A DNA stretch of 64,000 bases from Pseudomonadota bacterium (GTDB lineage Bacteria; Pseudomonadota; Gammaproteobacteria; Steroidobacterales; Steroidobacteraceae): the NCBI GenBank assembly GCA_021838635.1, contig JAKCDC010000010.1:1-64000 (forward strand), read 5' to 3'. Every line of letters begins with the position of its first letter. Position 1 is the first letter of the stretch. Shown here piece after piece: positions 27,199-36,734 of the stretch. A program made the position numbers and the translations under genes. The notes under the pieces were generated by a model that saw only the letters and a program-made list of their open reading frames with translations, ran no database searches and had not been told where the DNA came from.

Positions 27199-27603
27199 GT
27201 GCGATCCACAGAACAATTTCCAGTAATTAAGTCCGAAGAGGAGTGGCGACGGACGCTGACTCCGGAACAGTACCGCGTGCTGCGCAAACACGGGACCGAG
27301 CGCTCGGGCACCAGCGATCTGAATTCCGAACACCGCAGCGGAGTATTCGTCTGCGCCGGCTGTGCCCAGGAGTTGTTTTCCTCGGACGCGAAATTCGAGA
27401 GTGGCACGGGTTGGCCGAGCTTCTTCGCGCCACTGCAGGATGCGCTGGGCACACGCGAGGATCGCGGGCTGTTGATGCGACGCACCGAGGTGCACTGCGC
27501 GCGCTGCGGCGGGCATCTCGGCCACGTGTTTGCAGATGGACCGAAGCCGACCGGGCAGCGCTATTGCATCAACGGCGCGGCGCTGCGATTCCAGCCGCGC
27601 TAA
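27199..27603 (+). CDS. msrB: Peptide-methionine (R)-S-oxide reductase
   Basis: Repairs the R form of methionine sulfoxide in proteins using thioredoxin. The 134-residue protein has the zinc cysteines in CAGC (52-55) and CARC (100-103), SGTGWPSF at 68-75, and the catalytic Cys123 in RYCIN. The resolving-cysteine position is not obvious elsewhere. The GTG start gives the expected length. No signal peptide, so cytoplasmic. It converges with the diguanylate cyclase gene after six bases. Confidence 0.95.
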   Translation: MRSTEQFPVIKSEEEWRRTLTPEQYRVLRKHGTERSGTSDLNSEHRSGVFVCAGCAQELFSSDAKFESGTGWPSFFAPLQDALGTREDRGLLMRRTEVHCARCGGHLGHVFADGPKPTGQRYCINGAALRFQPR

Positions 27604-27609
27604 GAGAGA

Positions 27610-29910
27610 TCAGGCCGCCAGCGGCAACGGCTTCGGGCGCGCGATGGCGTACCCCTGCATGTAGTCGATGCCCATGCGTCGGGCCACCTCGAGCGCCGCG
27701 CTGTCCTCGACCTGTTCGGCGATCACCTTGAAGTTCAGCTTGCGCGCCAGTTCGATCATCGCCGTGACCATCGCCTGATTGACCGAGTCGCGCGCCAGAT
27801 TGCGCATGAAAGAGCCGTCGATCTTCAGGTAATCCATCGGCAGGGTGCGCAGGTTGGAGAACGAGCCGACTCCGGAACCGAAGTCATCGAGCGCGAAACG
27901 GCATCCCATGCCGTGCAGCACCCCGACGAATCGCCGGGCATGCTCCAGGTTGGCCACCACCGAGGACTCGCTCAACTCGAAGCACACCTGCGAGGGCGCC
28001 ACACCCGTGCGGTCCAGGCACTCGACGACAAACTCCAGAAAGTCCGGGTCACCGAGCGTCTGTCCGGACACGTTGATCGCCACGCAGCGACGCGATGGGA
28101 TCTGCAGCGCGCCGCGCCCGAGCGCCGCAAGCGTAGTCTGCACCACCCAGCGATCAACCATGCCCATCAGCCGATAGCGCTCCGCGGCGCGCACGAACTC
28201 TGAGGGAGAGATGTGCTCGCCATCGTCCTCGCTGAGCCGCACGAACACTTCCATCGCGGGCCCGCCCGAATCATCGCCGTAGGCAGGCACGATCGGCTGC
28301 TGATACAGCTGGAAGCTGTTCTCACGCAGAGAGGTTTGCAGCCGCTGCAGCCACTGGATCTCCCCGCTGTGGCGGGCGAGCGCCTCATCATGCGCCGAGT
28401 ACACCGCCACGCGACCGGAGCCGCGCTTCTTCGCGACATAGCAGGCCGAGTCGGCCGCCACCAGCAGTTCCTCGGGCGCGCCGCTCTCGCGCGAAATCTC
28501 CACCAGACCGATCGAGACACCGAGGTTGAAGATCTTATCGCGCCACACGAAGCGGTGATCGGCCACTGCGCGGCACACATCATCGGCGATCTGACGTGCC
28601 TTCTCGAGCGGGCAGCCGATCAGCAACATGCCGAATTCGTCACCGCCGAGCCGTGCCACGGTGTCGCTGTCGCGCACGGCATCGCGCAGCACTTTCGCCA
28701 CTTCGCGCAGCACCCCGTCGCCGGCCACATGGCCGCTGGTGTCGTTGACGACCTTGAAACGATCCAGATCAAGACAGCACAGCACGTGCTGGCCATCGCC
28801 ACGGTGGCCGCTCTCGGCCGCTTCCTGCAGGCGCCGCTCGAACTCCGGTCGGTTCACCAACCCGGTAAGCGCGTCGTGGGTTGCCTGGTAGGACATCTGC
28901 CGCGCGATCCCGCGCAGCTCCGAGACGTCGTGCAACAACACCAGCGCACCGCTCATGTGTCCGCCCGGATCGCGGATCGGGGAGGCCGACAGCTCAATCG
29001 AGCGCTCGCTGGCGTCGTTGCGTGCCACGAGCAGCGCCCGGCGCCCCAGATTCGCCGCGATGCCGCTGCCGAGCGCCTGGCGGATCGGCTCGCTGATCAG
29101 TCGCCGATCGCCCTCTTCGATCAAATTCACGACTTCGGCAAACGTTCGCCCCAGCGCTTGGTCCGGGGGTACCGAGATCAGCCGCGCCGCGGCCGCATTC
29201 AAGTACACGATGTCCCCGGCCCGGTCGGTGGCCACCACCGCCTCGGTGAGCAGGTCGAGGGCGCCAAGCTGCGCGCCGTCGGCCATACCGTCCGCGGTGC
29301 GCACCGTCGCGGCGCCCTGCTCCGGGAGCACCTCCGTGCCGGTCATCAGCAGCGCCGGCCCCTCGTAGTCAACGGGCGCCACCAGCAGCTCGATCCGCAC
29401 CGCGCCCTCGGCGCCGGCCAGATCGACTTCGTAGCACTCCGCGCCCGCCTGGCCGGCGAGGCGACGACGCGTGTTCTCGGCAACGAGTTCGGCGTACTCG
29501 GGGGTCACCAGTTCAGCGAGGGTACGTCCGAGCAGATCCTGCGGCGTGACGCCCAAGAGCCGCGCCAGGGCCGCATTGGCGTACACGAGGGTCTCGCGCT
29601 GCACGAGCACGGCCTGCGGCAGCCGTTCGGCGAGCGCCATGAACTCGCGATGGTCGGTCGCCCGTCCGGAGCGCTGCGCCGCAGCGCCGAGCAGCCGGTT
29701 CAGCGCCTCGACCAGCTCAGCAACCGCCGGCCCGTCCTGTGGCGCTTCGGGGGTGCTCAGCGTCGCTCGCTCAGGCGGGAGGCGCTCGATCTGGCGCACC
29801 AGGGACTGCAGGCCGCGTCGCTCGCGATGCCGCAGGCGTTCCGAGCGCAGCACGAGAATGATCGCGCCGAGCAGCGCCACCACGAAGCAGAGGGCCCAGA
29901 AGATCGACAT
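27610..29910 (-). CDS. PAS-PAS-GGDEF-EAL c-di-GMP signalling protein
   Basis: Membrane-anchored c-di-GMP enzyme of 766 residues. Residues 4-21 are a membrane segment. Two PAS-like regions (about 95-190 and 215-330) precede the GGDEF domain, whose active site RLGGDEF is intact near residue 420. The EAL domain has its motif as EVF (near 552) instead of EAL, but the other catalytic residues look present: AINVS, ELSES, DDFGSG, LKID and AEQVED. The cyclase should be active; phosphodiesterase activity is possible, but not certain. No partner genes. Confidence 0.9.
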   Translation of the reverse strand: MSIFWALCFVVALLGAIILVLRSERLRHRERRGLQSLVRQIERLPPERATLSTPEAPQDGPAVAELVEALNRLLGAAAQRSGRATDHREFMALAERLPQAVLVQRETLVYANAALARLLGVTPQDLLGRTLAELVTPEYAELVAENTRRRLAGQAGAECYEVDLAGAEGAVRIELLVAPVDYEGPALLMTGTEVLPEQGAATVRTADGMADGAQLGALDLLTEAVVATDRAGDIVYLNAAAARLISVPPDQALGRTFAEVVNLIEEGDRRLISEPIRQALGSGIAANLGRRALLVARNDASERSIELSASPIRDPGGHMSGALVLLHDVSELRGIARQMSYQATHDALTGLVNRPEFERRLQEAAESGHRGDGQHVLCCLDLDRFKVVNDTSGHVAGDGVLREVAKVLRDAVRDSDTVARLGGDEFGMLLIGCPLEKARQIADDVCRAVADHRFVWRDKIFNLGVSIGLVEISRESGAPEELLVAADSACYVAKKRGSGRVAVYSAHDEALARHSGEIQWLQRLQTSLRENSFQLYQQPIVPAYGDDSGGPAMEVFVRLSEDDGEHISPSEFVRAAERYRLMGMVDRWVVQTTLAALGRGALQIPSRRCVAINVSGQTLGDPDFLEFVVECLDRTGVAPSQVCFELSESSVVANLEHARRFVGVLHGMGCRFALDDFGSGVGSFSNLRTLPMDYLKIDGSFMRNLARDSVNQAMVTAMIELARKLNFKVIAEQVEDSAALEVARRMGIDYMQGYAIARPKPLPLAA

Positions 29911-30138
29911 TCAGCTCAGCTTCCCTCGGGCGGCCGCTTCCACAGTGCTCCGCGACTTATTGGTTATATCCATACGTGCAGAACGTGCACGCCGCGAGCA
30001 TAGCGCATGGGGTAGGGCGTTCCAGCGCTATTTCACCATATCTCGTCGCAAATCCGCTTGGCAGGAGCGCCGAAAACCCGTAATTTTCCCCTGCCCCGGG
30101 CCCGGGGAGGCGATTGGTCCGATTGGAGTCCCGTCACG

Positions 30139-30786
30139 ATGCCGGCTGATGCCCGCGAACAGATGATCGAACACCAGGTGCGTGCCTGGGATGTGCTCGA
30201 TGAGCGCGTTCTGGACACTCTGCGCAAGGTGCCCCGTGAGCACTTCACGCCCCCGCAGTACCGCTTCATGGCGTATGCCGACGCGGAAGTGCCCCTGCCG
30301 GGTGGGCAGCACATGCTGCGCCCGAGCGTGGTCGGGCGGCTGCTCGCGGCGCTGGAGCTGACCGGCCGGGAGCGGGTGCTCGAGATCGGCACCGGATCGG
30401 GCTTTGTCACCGCCTGCCTGTCGAATCTCGCCAAGTCGGTCCAGTCGCTCGAGATCGTGCCCGAGCTGGCCGACATGGCCCGGCGCATGATCGCCTCGAT
30501 GGGGCTGCGCGACATCGACGTGGTGCCGACCGATGCGCTCACCTTCGAGCCGACGGGCCGTTTCGAGGCGATCGCCGTCACAGGCTCGATGCCGGTGTAT
30601 GACAGCCGCTGGCAGCATGCACTTGGGATCGGTGGGCGCCTGTTCGTCGTGGTGGGCGATGCTCCGGTGATGGAGGCAAAGCTGATCCGCCGGGTGGCCG
30701 AAGAAGCCTGGACAGAAGAGAGCCTGTTCGAGACGGTCATCGATCCGCTGGCCCACGCGCAACGGCCGGTGGCCTTCAAGTTCTGA
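30139..30786 (+). CDS. Protein-L-isoaspartate O-methyltransferase homologue
   Basis: SAM-dependent methyltransferase of the PCMT family, 215 residues from the ATG at 30139 (GGAG about ten bases upstream). The SAM motif is VLEIGTGSGFVTA with GTGSG at 84-88. The region before it reads ADAEVPLPGGQHMLRP, diverged from the GHGQTISQP of housekeeping Pcm. This version precedes tolC in several gammaproteobacteria, and tolC is 108 bases downstream here. Its exact substrate is uncertain; repair of isoaspartyl residues is the family role. Confidence 0.85.
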   Translation: MPADAREQMIEHQVRAWDVLDERVLDTLRKVPREHFTPPQYRFMAYADAEVPLPGGQHMLRPSVVGRLLAALELTGRERVLEIGTGSGFVTACLSNLAKSVQSLEIVPELADMARRMIASMGLRDIDVVPTDALTFEPTGRFEAIAVTGSMPVYDSRWQHALGIGGRLFVVVGDAPVMEAKLIRRVAEEAWTEESLFETVIDPLAHAQRPVAFKF

Positions 30787-30797
30787 TTCGGACGGAC

Positions 30798-30845
30798 GGT
30801 GCCGCCCGGGGAGCCGACCGGCCGACCGCGGCACCCGCCTCATTC
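30798..30845 (+). promoter_or_regulatory. Inverted repeat between the methyltransferase and tolC
   Basis: GGTGCCGC at 30798-30805 and GCGGCACC at 30838-30845 are exact inverted repeats with a GC-rich 32-base loop. It may be a partial terminator or a leader structure of tolC. No U-tract follows. Confidence 0.35.
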
Positions 30846-30894
30846 AGTTCATCGGGTGCAACTTTGCGCCCCGTGCGGTGTTTTAGGGAAACGT

Positions 30895-32361
30895 ATGCGA
30901 AGCACCCCTCGTCATCTGATTCTGGCAGCAGTGGGCGGCGCGCTGGCCCTCGGCCTTTCGGCCGCAGCCTCGGCGACGAACTTTCTGCAGGTCTACCACC
31001 AAGCGTTGCGGAACGACCCGACCTACCGTCAGGCGTACGCCACCTACATGGCGGCACGCGAGGCGCGCCCGGAGGCCTGGGCGGCGCTGCTGCCGCAGAT
31101 CTCCGCGGCGGCCGGGGAGACCTGGAGCCACTCCGCCGGCAGCAGCGGACAGATCGGCAGCACTGCAAACAACACGTTCTACACCTACAACCTGAGCAAC
31201 AGCTCCAACACCGCCGCCAAGCAGTGGAGTTTGGATCTCACGGAGAACCTGTTTTCCTGGACGGACTGGATGAACCTCAAAGCGGCCAACAAGCAGGTCG
31301 CCGAGGCCCAGGCCTACTATGAGGCGGCCGCCCAGGACCTGATCCTGCGCACGGCGACCGCGTACTTCAATGTGCTCGCCGCCGTCGACACACTGCACGC
31401 ACAGGAGTCCTCACTGAAGGCGCTCACGCTCGGCCTGACGCAGGCCAAGGAGCGGTTCAAGGTCGGACTCATCGCAATCACTGACGTCGAGCAGGCGCGC
31501 GCGGCGCGCGACACGGCCGCCGCCGCGGTCATCACCGCCAAACAGACGCTGGCCAATGCGCTCGATCAACTGCAGGTGATTACCGGCTCGCAGTACTCGA
31601 ACCTCACCGAGCCGGGCACGGGGCTGCCGCTCGCCATGCCGCACCCTGCCAGCCAGCAGGCCTGGGTGCAAACCTCGCTGAAGCAGAACCTTGCGCTGAT
31701 CGCGAGCCGCATGGCCGCGGACGTGGCAGAGTACAACGTGCGCGCCGCGTTCGGCAGCGACATTCCAACCGTGAGCCTGGTGGCAAGCCGCTCCTACAAC
31801 AACGACAGCACCAATCAGACCATTTTCGGCCGGGAAATCCGCGGCCTCGGCTCGATGAACAACGACCGGCAGATTGGCATCGAATTCTCGCTGCCGCTAT
31901 TCAGTGGCGGCGGCGACGAGGCGCATATCCACCAGACCCAGTATCAGGCCATGGCCGCGCAGGATGCCGTCGAGCAGGCGTCCCGCTCGACCATCCAGCA
32001 GGCTCGCGACGCCTACCTCGGCGTGATCACCGGGATCGCCAATGTGCGCGCGCTGCACCAGGCGATGACCTCCAGCGAGACCGCCTTCCAGGCGACGCAG
32101 GCCGGCTACAAGGTCGGCACCCAGACCGAGGTCGACGTGCTCAATGCGCTCAGTTCCCTGGTGGCCGCGCAGACCAACTACGCCACCAGCCGCTACAGCT
32201 ACATCAACAGCATCATCCTGCTGCAATACGCGGCCGGCACGCTCACGCCGTCCGAGGTCGCCGCCATCAACGGGTGGCTCACCAAGACGGTGAGTGTCGG
32301 ACCGAGCGGTGCGATGACGCCCGAGGGGATGACCCCGCCGCCGGCGCCGCCGGAAAAATAG
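30895..32361 (+). CDS. tolC: TolC family outer-membrane channel protein
   Basis: Outer-membrane exit duct for type I secretion and RND efflux. The ATG at 30895 has AGGGA five bases upstream and gives 488 residues with a signal peptide ending in AAASA. The sequence has the TolC double repeat: FLQVYHQALRNDPTYRQAYA near the start, and a second coiled-coil half from about residue 250. Coiled-coil heptads appear around GLTQAKERFKVGLIAITDVE and AGYKVGTQTEVDVLNALSSL. The final 25 residues are Pro/Met-rich. No partner pump genes are in the window. Confidence 0.93.
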   Translation: MRSTPRHLILAAVGGALALGLSAAASATNFLQVYHQALRNDPTYRQAYATYMAAREARPEAWAALLPQISAAAGETWSHSAGSSGQIGSTANNTFYTYNLSNSSNTAAKQWSLDLTENLFSWTDWMNLKAANKQVAEAQAYYEAAAQDLILRTATAYFNVLAAVDTLHAQESSLKALTLGLTQAKERFKVGLIAITDVEQARAARDTAAAAVITAKQTLANALDQLQVITGSQYSNLTEPGTGLPLAMPHPASQQAWVQTSLKQNLALIASRMAADVAEYNVRAAFGSDIPTVSLVASRSYNNDSTNQTIFGREIRGLGSMNNDRQIGIEFSLPLFSGGGDEAHIHQTQYQAMAAQDAVEQASRSTIQQARDAYLGVITGIANVRALHQAMTSSETAFQATQAGYKVGTQTEVDVLNALSSLVAAQTNYATSRYSYINSIILLQYAAGTLTPSEVAAINGWLTKTVSVGPSGAMTPEGMTPPPAPPEK

Positions 32362-32375
32362 CCCGCGACCGCCGC

Positions 32376-33452
32376 TCAGGGCGCGGCGCGGGGGCGTCCG
32401 CTGAACAGCCCGGCAAGCGCATCCACCGCCACCTGCGCGCCGTCGGCAAGCGATAGGGCTGCAATGTGCCCGATCATCGCCTGGCGCCGCGGCTCGTCCT
32501 CGATCACCCCGCGCGCAACCGCCGCGATCTCGGCAGCATCGAGCCGCGCCGGCACCGCCACGCCCGCCTGGGCGGACCGGCGTACACGGATCGGCTGGTC
32601 CCGATTGATGGGCGATGCGACGCACGGCACGCCACAGGCGACCGCCTGCAGCAGCGTCTGGCCGCCGTTGGTCACCACCAGACGCGCACCGCGCATCAAC
32701 GCGAACAATTCATGCTGCGGCAGGAACCGGTGCGTACTGAGTCCCTGCGGCTGCGGCCCCTCTCCCGGTCCAACGTACACCGTCGGCACGCCCGCCTCGG
32801 CGAGCAGCACGGCCGCGGCCCGGAACCGCGACGGCGCATCCGGCGCATTGGGCGGCGCGGCGCCACCGCCCGGCACGACCAGCACGGGACCGGAAAGCGC
32901 CGCCGTGCGGTCCGCTGAGGGCGTCTCCTGAGCGCCCTCGAGGGGTGGCAGCACGATATCAAGGTAGCGCGGCGCGGGCTTGCCACACAGCCAGCGGTTG
33001 AGGCGCTCGAACGGTACCGGGCCGCCGGAGATGAAGCGCGGGAAAGCGATCCAGTGTTCGTCGATCAAGCGCATCCAGCGCAGCCGTGCGGCCTTCAGCC
33101 GCTTGCGCCTGCGATAGCTGATGAAGACCACCGCCGCGCCCGCCTCACGCGCGGCGCGGAACTGCGCGCTGCGCCCGGCATTGGCGAACACCACAATGTC
33201 CGGCCGGAAGGTGTTGATGGCCATAACCACCTCCGGTGTGTGAAACGTCGGCGAGGATGGCAACAGTGTCGACTCAAACGGGGTGCTCGCCGCGTACGGC
33301 GCGTTGCGGTTGAGCAGGAAATGGATGGCCGCATCGGGCCAGCGCTGCTGCGCGGCCTGAGCGATGGCGAGCGACTGGAAGTACTCGCCCATGCCGGTCG
33401 CCCCGGAGACCGGCACGAACAACAGGCGCGGTGCGCCGGGCACGGCGCTCAT
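32376..33452 (-). CDS. MurG/GT28-like glycosyltransferase
   Basis: Putative UDP-sugar glycosyltransferase of 358 residues, start ATG at 33452; the longer frame upstream is Arg/Ser-rich shadow sequence. N-terminal RLLFVPVSGATGMGEYFQSL is the acceptor-side glycine loop. The C-terminal donor domain shows VPGGGAAPP followed by TNGGQTLLQAVACGVPCV, like the GT28 family. It is the last of the minus-strand group with uxs and the DUF6165 and heptosyltransferase genes, so it probably extends the LPS core. The donor is unknown; UDP-xylose is possible given the neighbour. Confidence 0.8.
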   Translation of the reverse strand: MSAVPGAPRLLFVPVSGATGMGEYFQSLAIAQAAQQRWPDAAIHFLLNRNAPYAASTPFESTLLPSSPTFHTPEVVMAINTFRPDIVVFANAGRSAQFRAAREAGAAVVFISYRRRKRLKAARLRWMRLIDEHWIAFPRFISGGPVPFERLNRWLCGKPAPRYLDIVLPPLEGAQETPSADRTAALSGPVLVVPGGGAAPPNAPDAPSRFRAAAVLLAEAGVPTVYVGPGEGPQPQGLSTHRFLPQHELFALMRGARLVVTNGGQTLLQAVACGVPCVASPINRDQPIRVRRSAQAGVAVPARLDAAEIAAVARGVIEDEPRRQAMIGHIAALSLADGAQVAVDALAGLFSGRPRAAP

Positions 33453-33495
33453 GGGCGCACCGGCGCGCTGACCTTGGGCCGGCAGCGGCACGGCC

Positions 33496-34461
33496 TCACG
33501 TGCCACTCGGCAAGAAGCTGCGGAAATACTCGATGGTCGGGGCGAGCCCGTCGGCGAGCGCAACCGCCGGTCGCCAGCCGAGCAGCTGCTGCGCCTTGGT
33601 AATGTCCGGCTGGCGCTGCTTCGGGTCATCGGCCGGCAGCGGCGCGAAGGTGATGGGCGAGCGCGAGCCGCACTGGCGCACGATGACCTCGGCCATCTCA
33701 CGCACCGTCATCTCGTTGGGATTGCCGAGATTGATCGGTCCGGTAACCTCGTCGGCGGAGTTCATCAGGCGCACCAGACCCTCGACCAGATCTGACACGT
33801 AGCAGAACGAGCGGGTCTGGCTGCCGTCGCCGTACAGGGTGATCGGCGCCCCGCGCAGCGCCTGCATCACGAAATTCGATACCACGCGGCCATCATTGGG
33901 GTGCATGTACGGACCATAGGTATTGAAGATCCGCGCCACCTTGATGCGCAGCCGATGCTGGCGGTAATAGTCGAAGAAGAGCGTCTCGGCGCAGCGCTTG
34001 CCCTCGTCGTAGCAGGCGCGCGGCCCGATCGGGTTGACGTTGCCCCAGTACTCCTCGGTCTGCGGGTGCGTGGTTGGGTCCCCGTACACCTCGCTGGTCG
34101 AGGCCTGCAGAATCTTGGCCCGCACACGCTTGGCGAGCCCGAGCATGTTGATCGCTCCGTGCACCGAGGTCTTGGTGGTCTGCACGGGGTTGTTCTGATA
34201 GTGCACGGGCGAGGCCGGACAGGCTAGGTTGTAGATCTCGTCGACCTCGACGAACAGCGGGAAGGTGACGTCATGACGCAGCAGCTCGAAGTTCGGCCGG
34301 GCGAGCAGATCGGCGACGTTCTCGCGTGTTCCGGTGTAGAAGTTATCGACGCACAGCACGTCGTTATCTTCCTCGACCAGCCGCCGGCACAGATGCGCGC
34401 CGATGAAACCAGCACCGCCGGTGACCAGGATTCGCTTGCGCAGTGAATAACGCTTGTTCAT
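33496..34461 (-). CDS. UDP-glucuronate decarboxylase (UDP-xylose synthase) family protein
   Basis: Extended short-chain dehydrogenase of 321 residues that should oxidise and decarboxylate UDP-glucuronate to UDP-xylose. Rossmann motif GGAGFIG is at 15-21; STSEVYGDP and the catalytic YDEGK are present. [19 protein letters not shown] and the [19 protein letters not shown] stretch are hallmarks of the UXS group rather than of simple epimerases. The gene lies among LPS core genes, between a GT28-like glycosyltransferase and a DUF6165 protein, so it probably supplies a pentose for the core. Substrate assignment is by motif; a related dTDP/UDP-sugar epimerase is the alternative. Confidence 0.85.
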   Translation of the reverse strand: MNKRYSLRKRILVTGGAGFIGAHLCRRLVEEDNDVLCVDNFYTGTRENVADLLARPNFELLRHDVTFPLFVEVDEIYNLACPASPVHYQNNPVQTTKTSVHGAINMLGLAKRVRAKILQASTSEVYGDPTTHPQTEEYWGNVNPIGPRACYDEGKRCAETLFFDYYRQHRLRIKVARIFNTYGPYMHPNDGRVVSNFVMQALRGAPITLYGDGSQTRSFCYVSDLVEGLVRLMNSADEVTGPINLGNPNEMTVREMAEVIVRQCGSRSPITFAPLPADDPKQRQPDITKAQQLLGWRPAVALADGLAPTIEYFRSFLPSGT

Positions 34462-34507
34462 AGATCCCTGTGCCTGCCTTGAGCCCGGTGCGCGGCGCGC
34501 GGGCGCC

Positions 34508-34897
34508 TCAACGATACGCCTGGTAGGACTTCTCCTCGAGAAGCCGCGAACCGAGCGCCAGGTTGATGCGCTTTTTCACCGCGGCACGCTCGTCGTTCTC
34601 GATGTACACCGAACGGGCGAGTTCGATGAACTCGGCATCGAAGGCGCGCGCAGCCTCCTTGGCGCGGATGCGGTCCTCGATGTCCCAGAGCCGCTCATTG
34701 ACCGTCTGCAGCGCGCGCTCCTCGGTCGCGACGTCCGCCGCGCCGCACGCACCGCGCCAGGTACGCTCGAGCAGCTCGAGCTCCAGGCGTACGTTGGCGA
34801 GCTTGGCCGCATCGTGCATCCGCTCGGCCTTAATTCTGAGGATGGTGATCTTGTCGAGCAGTTCGCCCGGGGAGATCGGCACCAGAATGTCGTTCAT
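34508..34897 (-). CDS. DUF6165 family protein
   Basis: 129-residue protein that begins [20 protein letters not shown] and contains [16 protein letters not shown] and [20 protein letters not shown]. These match, from memory, a family of unknown function (DUF6165) found beside heptosyltransferases. The sequence is almost entirely helical, charged and without a signal peptide. It starts five bases after the heptosyltransferase stop, which implies co-translation. The function is unknown; a scaffold or modulator for core glycosyltransferases is possible. Confidence 0.65.
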   Translation of the reverse strand: MNDILVPISPGELLDKITILRIKAERMHDAAKLANVRLELELLERTWRGACGAADVATEERALQTVNERLWDIEDRIRAKEAARAFDAEFIELARSVYIENDERAAVKKRINLALGSRLLEEKSYQAYR

Positions 34898-34902
34898 GGC
34901 CG

Positions 34903-35946
34903 CTATGCTAACAATTCATCGAGCTTTGCGGTCACCTGCCGCACCTCGATCAGGTCCATCACACCCGGCACCTCGATCTTCGTGGTCCAGGGCAGCTGCT
35001 GCGGCTCGCAGCCGCGCCAGCGCCGGGCCGCCTCGGCGTAAGCGTCGACGCACCAGCGGCGCGACAGGTACGGTCCGCTGCGCTCGGAATTGGTGGCCGC
35101 GTACAGGCCGATCACCGGCGTGCCGACCATGGTGGCCATGTGCGCCGGACCGGAGTCCGGACTCACCAGCACGGTGGCGCGCGCGAGCAGCGCGAGCAGC
35201 TGCGCCAGTGTGTCGCGTCCGATCTGATTGCACAGCGCGAGTCCGGCGGCGCGCTCGATTTGCTCGCCCATCAGACGCTCGGCGGCCGACGGGCCGCCGG
35301 CCAGGATCACTCGCATGCCGTGGCGGCGCACGGCGTGCTCGGCGAGTGCCGCGTAGCGCTCGGGCCGCCAGTTGCGCAGCGCATGACTCGAGCAGGGACT
35401 GATCACCAGTGTCGGGCGCTCATCGGGGATCAGACGCCGCGCGTACTCGAGCGCCTCGGCCGGCAGGGGCACATCCCAGCGCAGCACGCGCTCGGTGATG
35501 CCGAGGGCGGCCGGAAAGCCGAAGAAGCTCTCGAGCACGTGCTCGCGCTGGCGCGCCTCGATCTGCGCGTTGGTGAACAGCCACTGCAGCTCGCGCGCCC
35601 GGGCACGGTCGAAGCCGAGCCGCACCCCGGCGCAGACTACGCGCGACAGCACGCTCGCGCGCAGCGACAGCTGCATGTGCATCAGCACGTCGAATCGGCG
35701 CCCGGCGAGCCGCGCCCGCAGCTCGCGCGCCGCCGAGAGCCCGGCGCGCTTCTCGACGGTGATAAACTCCACTCCCTCGATCAGCCCGAGCAGCCGCGCC
35801 TCCGTCTTACCGATGATCCACGTCAACTGCGTCTCGGGCCAGCTACGCTGCAGCGTACGTATCACCGGCACGACGTGGCAGGTGTCGCCGAGTGCAGAAA
35901 GCCTGAGGATGCACACGGAGCGCGGCGGTCGATCGGTGGGCAGCAT
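34903..35946 (-). CDS. Glycosyltransferase family 9 (LPS heptosyltransferase)
   Basis: Cytoplasmic transferase of a heptose from ADP-heptose to the LPS core. The start used (ATG at 35946) gives 347 residues; upstream in-frame codons add unconserved residues. Motifs: ILRLSALGDTCHVVPVIRTL at the N-terminus, VISPCSSHALRNWRPERYAAL, and VSPDSGPAHMATMVGTPVIGLY in the donor site. The gene diverges from kdkA with a 32-base gap. Which heptose position it serves (I, II or other) is not clear. Confidence 0.9.
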   Translation of the reverse strand: MLPTDRPPRSVCILRLSALGDTCHVVPVIRTLQRSWPETQLTWIIGKTEARLLGLIEGVEFITVEKRAGLSAARELRARLAGRRFDVLMHMQLSLRASVLSRVVCAGVRLGFDRARARELQWLFTNAQIEARQREHVLESFFGFPAALGITERVLRWDVPLPAEALEYARRLIPDERPTLVISPCSSHALRNWRPERYAALAEHAVRRHGMRVILAGGPSAAERLMGEQIERAAGLALCNQIGRDTLAQLLALLARATVLVSPDSGPAHMATMVGTPVIGLYAATNSERSGPYLSRRWCVDAYAEAARRWRGCEPQQLPWTTKIEVPGVMDLIEVRQVTAKLDELLA

Positions 35947-35978
35947 CACGGGGGAGTTGGAATGAGGAGCGCGATCCG

Positions 35979-36734
35979 GTGAGCGCGAACGGGCCGCTCG
36001 GGCCATTGGTCAAGCACGTGCCCATCGTGGGCGGCGCCATGCTATACAACGCGGCGCTGGCCCGCAATTGGCAGCCGGAGTGGTTCGAGCCGCAGTACTG
36101 GGCCGCGCAGGGGCGGCTCACGGGCACCGCACGCGGGCGCGGTACCGCCCATTTCGTACAGGTCGAGGGCCGCGAGCTGGTGCTGCGGCACTATCGGCGC
36201 GGCGGACTGCTCGCGCGCCGCTTCGGCGACCGCTATTCCTGGCGCGGGGAGCTCAACACGCGGCCGTTCGCCGAGTGGCTGCTCACCCATCGGCTGCACC
36301 GCGCAGGATTGCCCGTTCCGATGCCGATTGCCGCGCGCTACCTGCGCGAGGGCCGCTATTACCGCGGTGACCTCATCACCGAGCGGCTCTCGGCCACCCA
36401 ATCACTCACCGCCGCACTGCAGGAGACGGCCCTGCCGCTGCTCACCTGGATCGCGATCGGGCGCTGCATCCGCCGCTTTCACGACCTTGGCGTCGATCAT
36501 GCCGATCTCAACGCGCACAACGTCCTGATTGGCGCCGAGACGGTCTACCTGGTGGACTTTGACCGCTGCCGGCTGCGCCCCGATGGCTTCTGGCGCGACG
36601 GCAACTTGGTGCGGCTGCGCCGCTCGCTGGAGAAGGTCACTTACGCGCTGCCGGCGGAGCGGTTCACGGAGGCGGACTGGCATGCGCTGCTGGGCGGCTA
36701 CCAGTCCCCACCCGCGCCGCCGCAGGCGCCCTAG
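35979..36734 (+). CDS. kdkA: Kdo kinase
   Basis: Phosphorylates the Kdo residue on lipid A, which is needed when the organism adds a single Kdo. The 251-residue protein is kinase-like: GRGTAHFVQVEGRELVLRHY is the ATP-binding start, VDHADLNAHNVLI holds the catalytic aspartate loop and YLVDFDRCRL is the DFD/DFG element. The GTG start has AGGAG about ten bases upstream. It overlaps waaA by one base (TAGTG), so Kdo transfer and Kdo phosphorylation are coupled. It is divergent from the heptosyltransferase. Confidence 0.93.
   Translation: MSANGPLGPLVKHVPIVGGAMLYNAALARNWQPEWFEPQYWAAQGRLTGTARGRGTAHFVQVEGRELVLRHYRRGGLLARRFGDRYSWRGELNTRPFAEWLLTHRLHRAGLPVPMPIAARYLREGRYYRGDLITERLSATQSLTAALQETALPLLTWIAIGRCIRRFHDLGVDHADLNAHNVLIGAETVYLVDFDRCRLRPDGFWRDGNLVRLRRSLEKVTYALPAERFTEADWHALLGGYQSPPAPPQAP

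Noticed and set aside
28213..30003. Open frame of 596 codons opposite the GGDEF gene
   Set aside because: Shadow of the c-di-GMP gene, composition atypical for a real protein.
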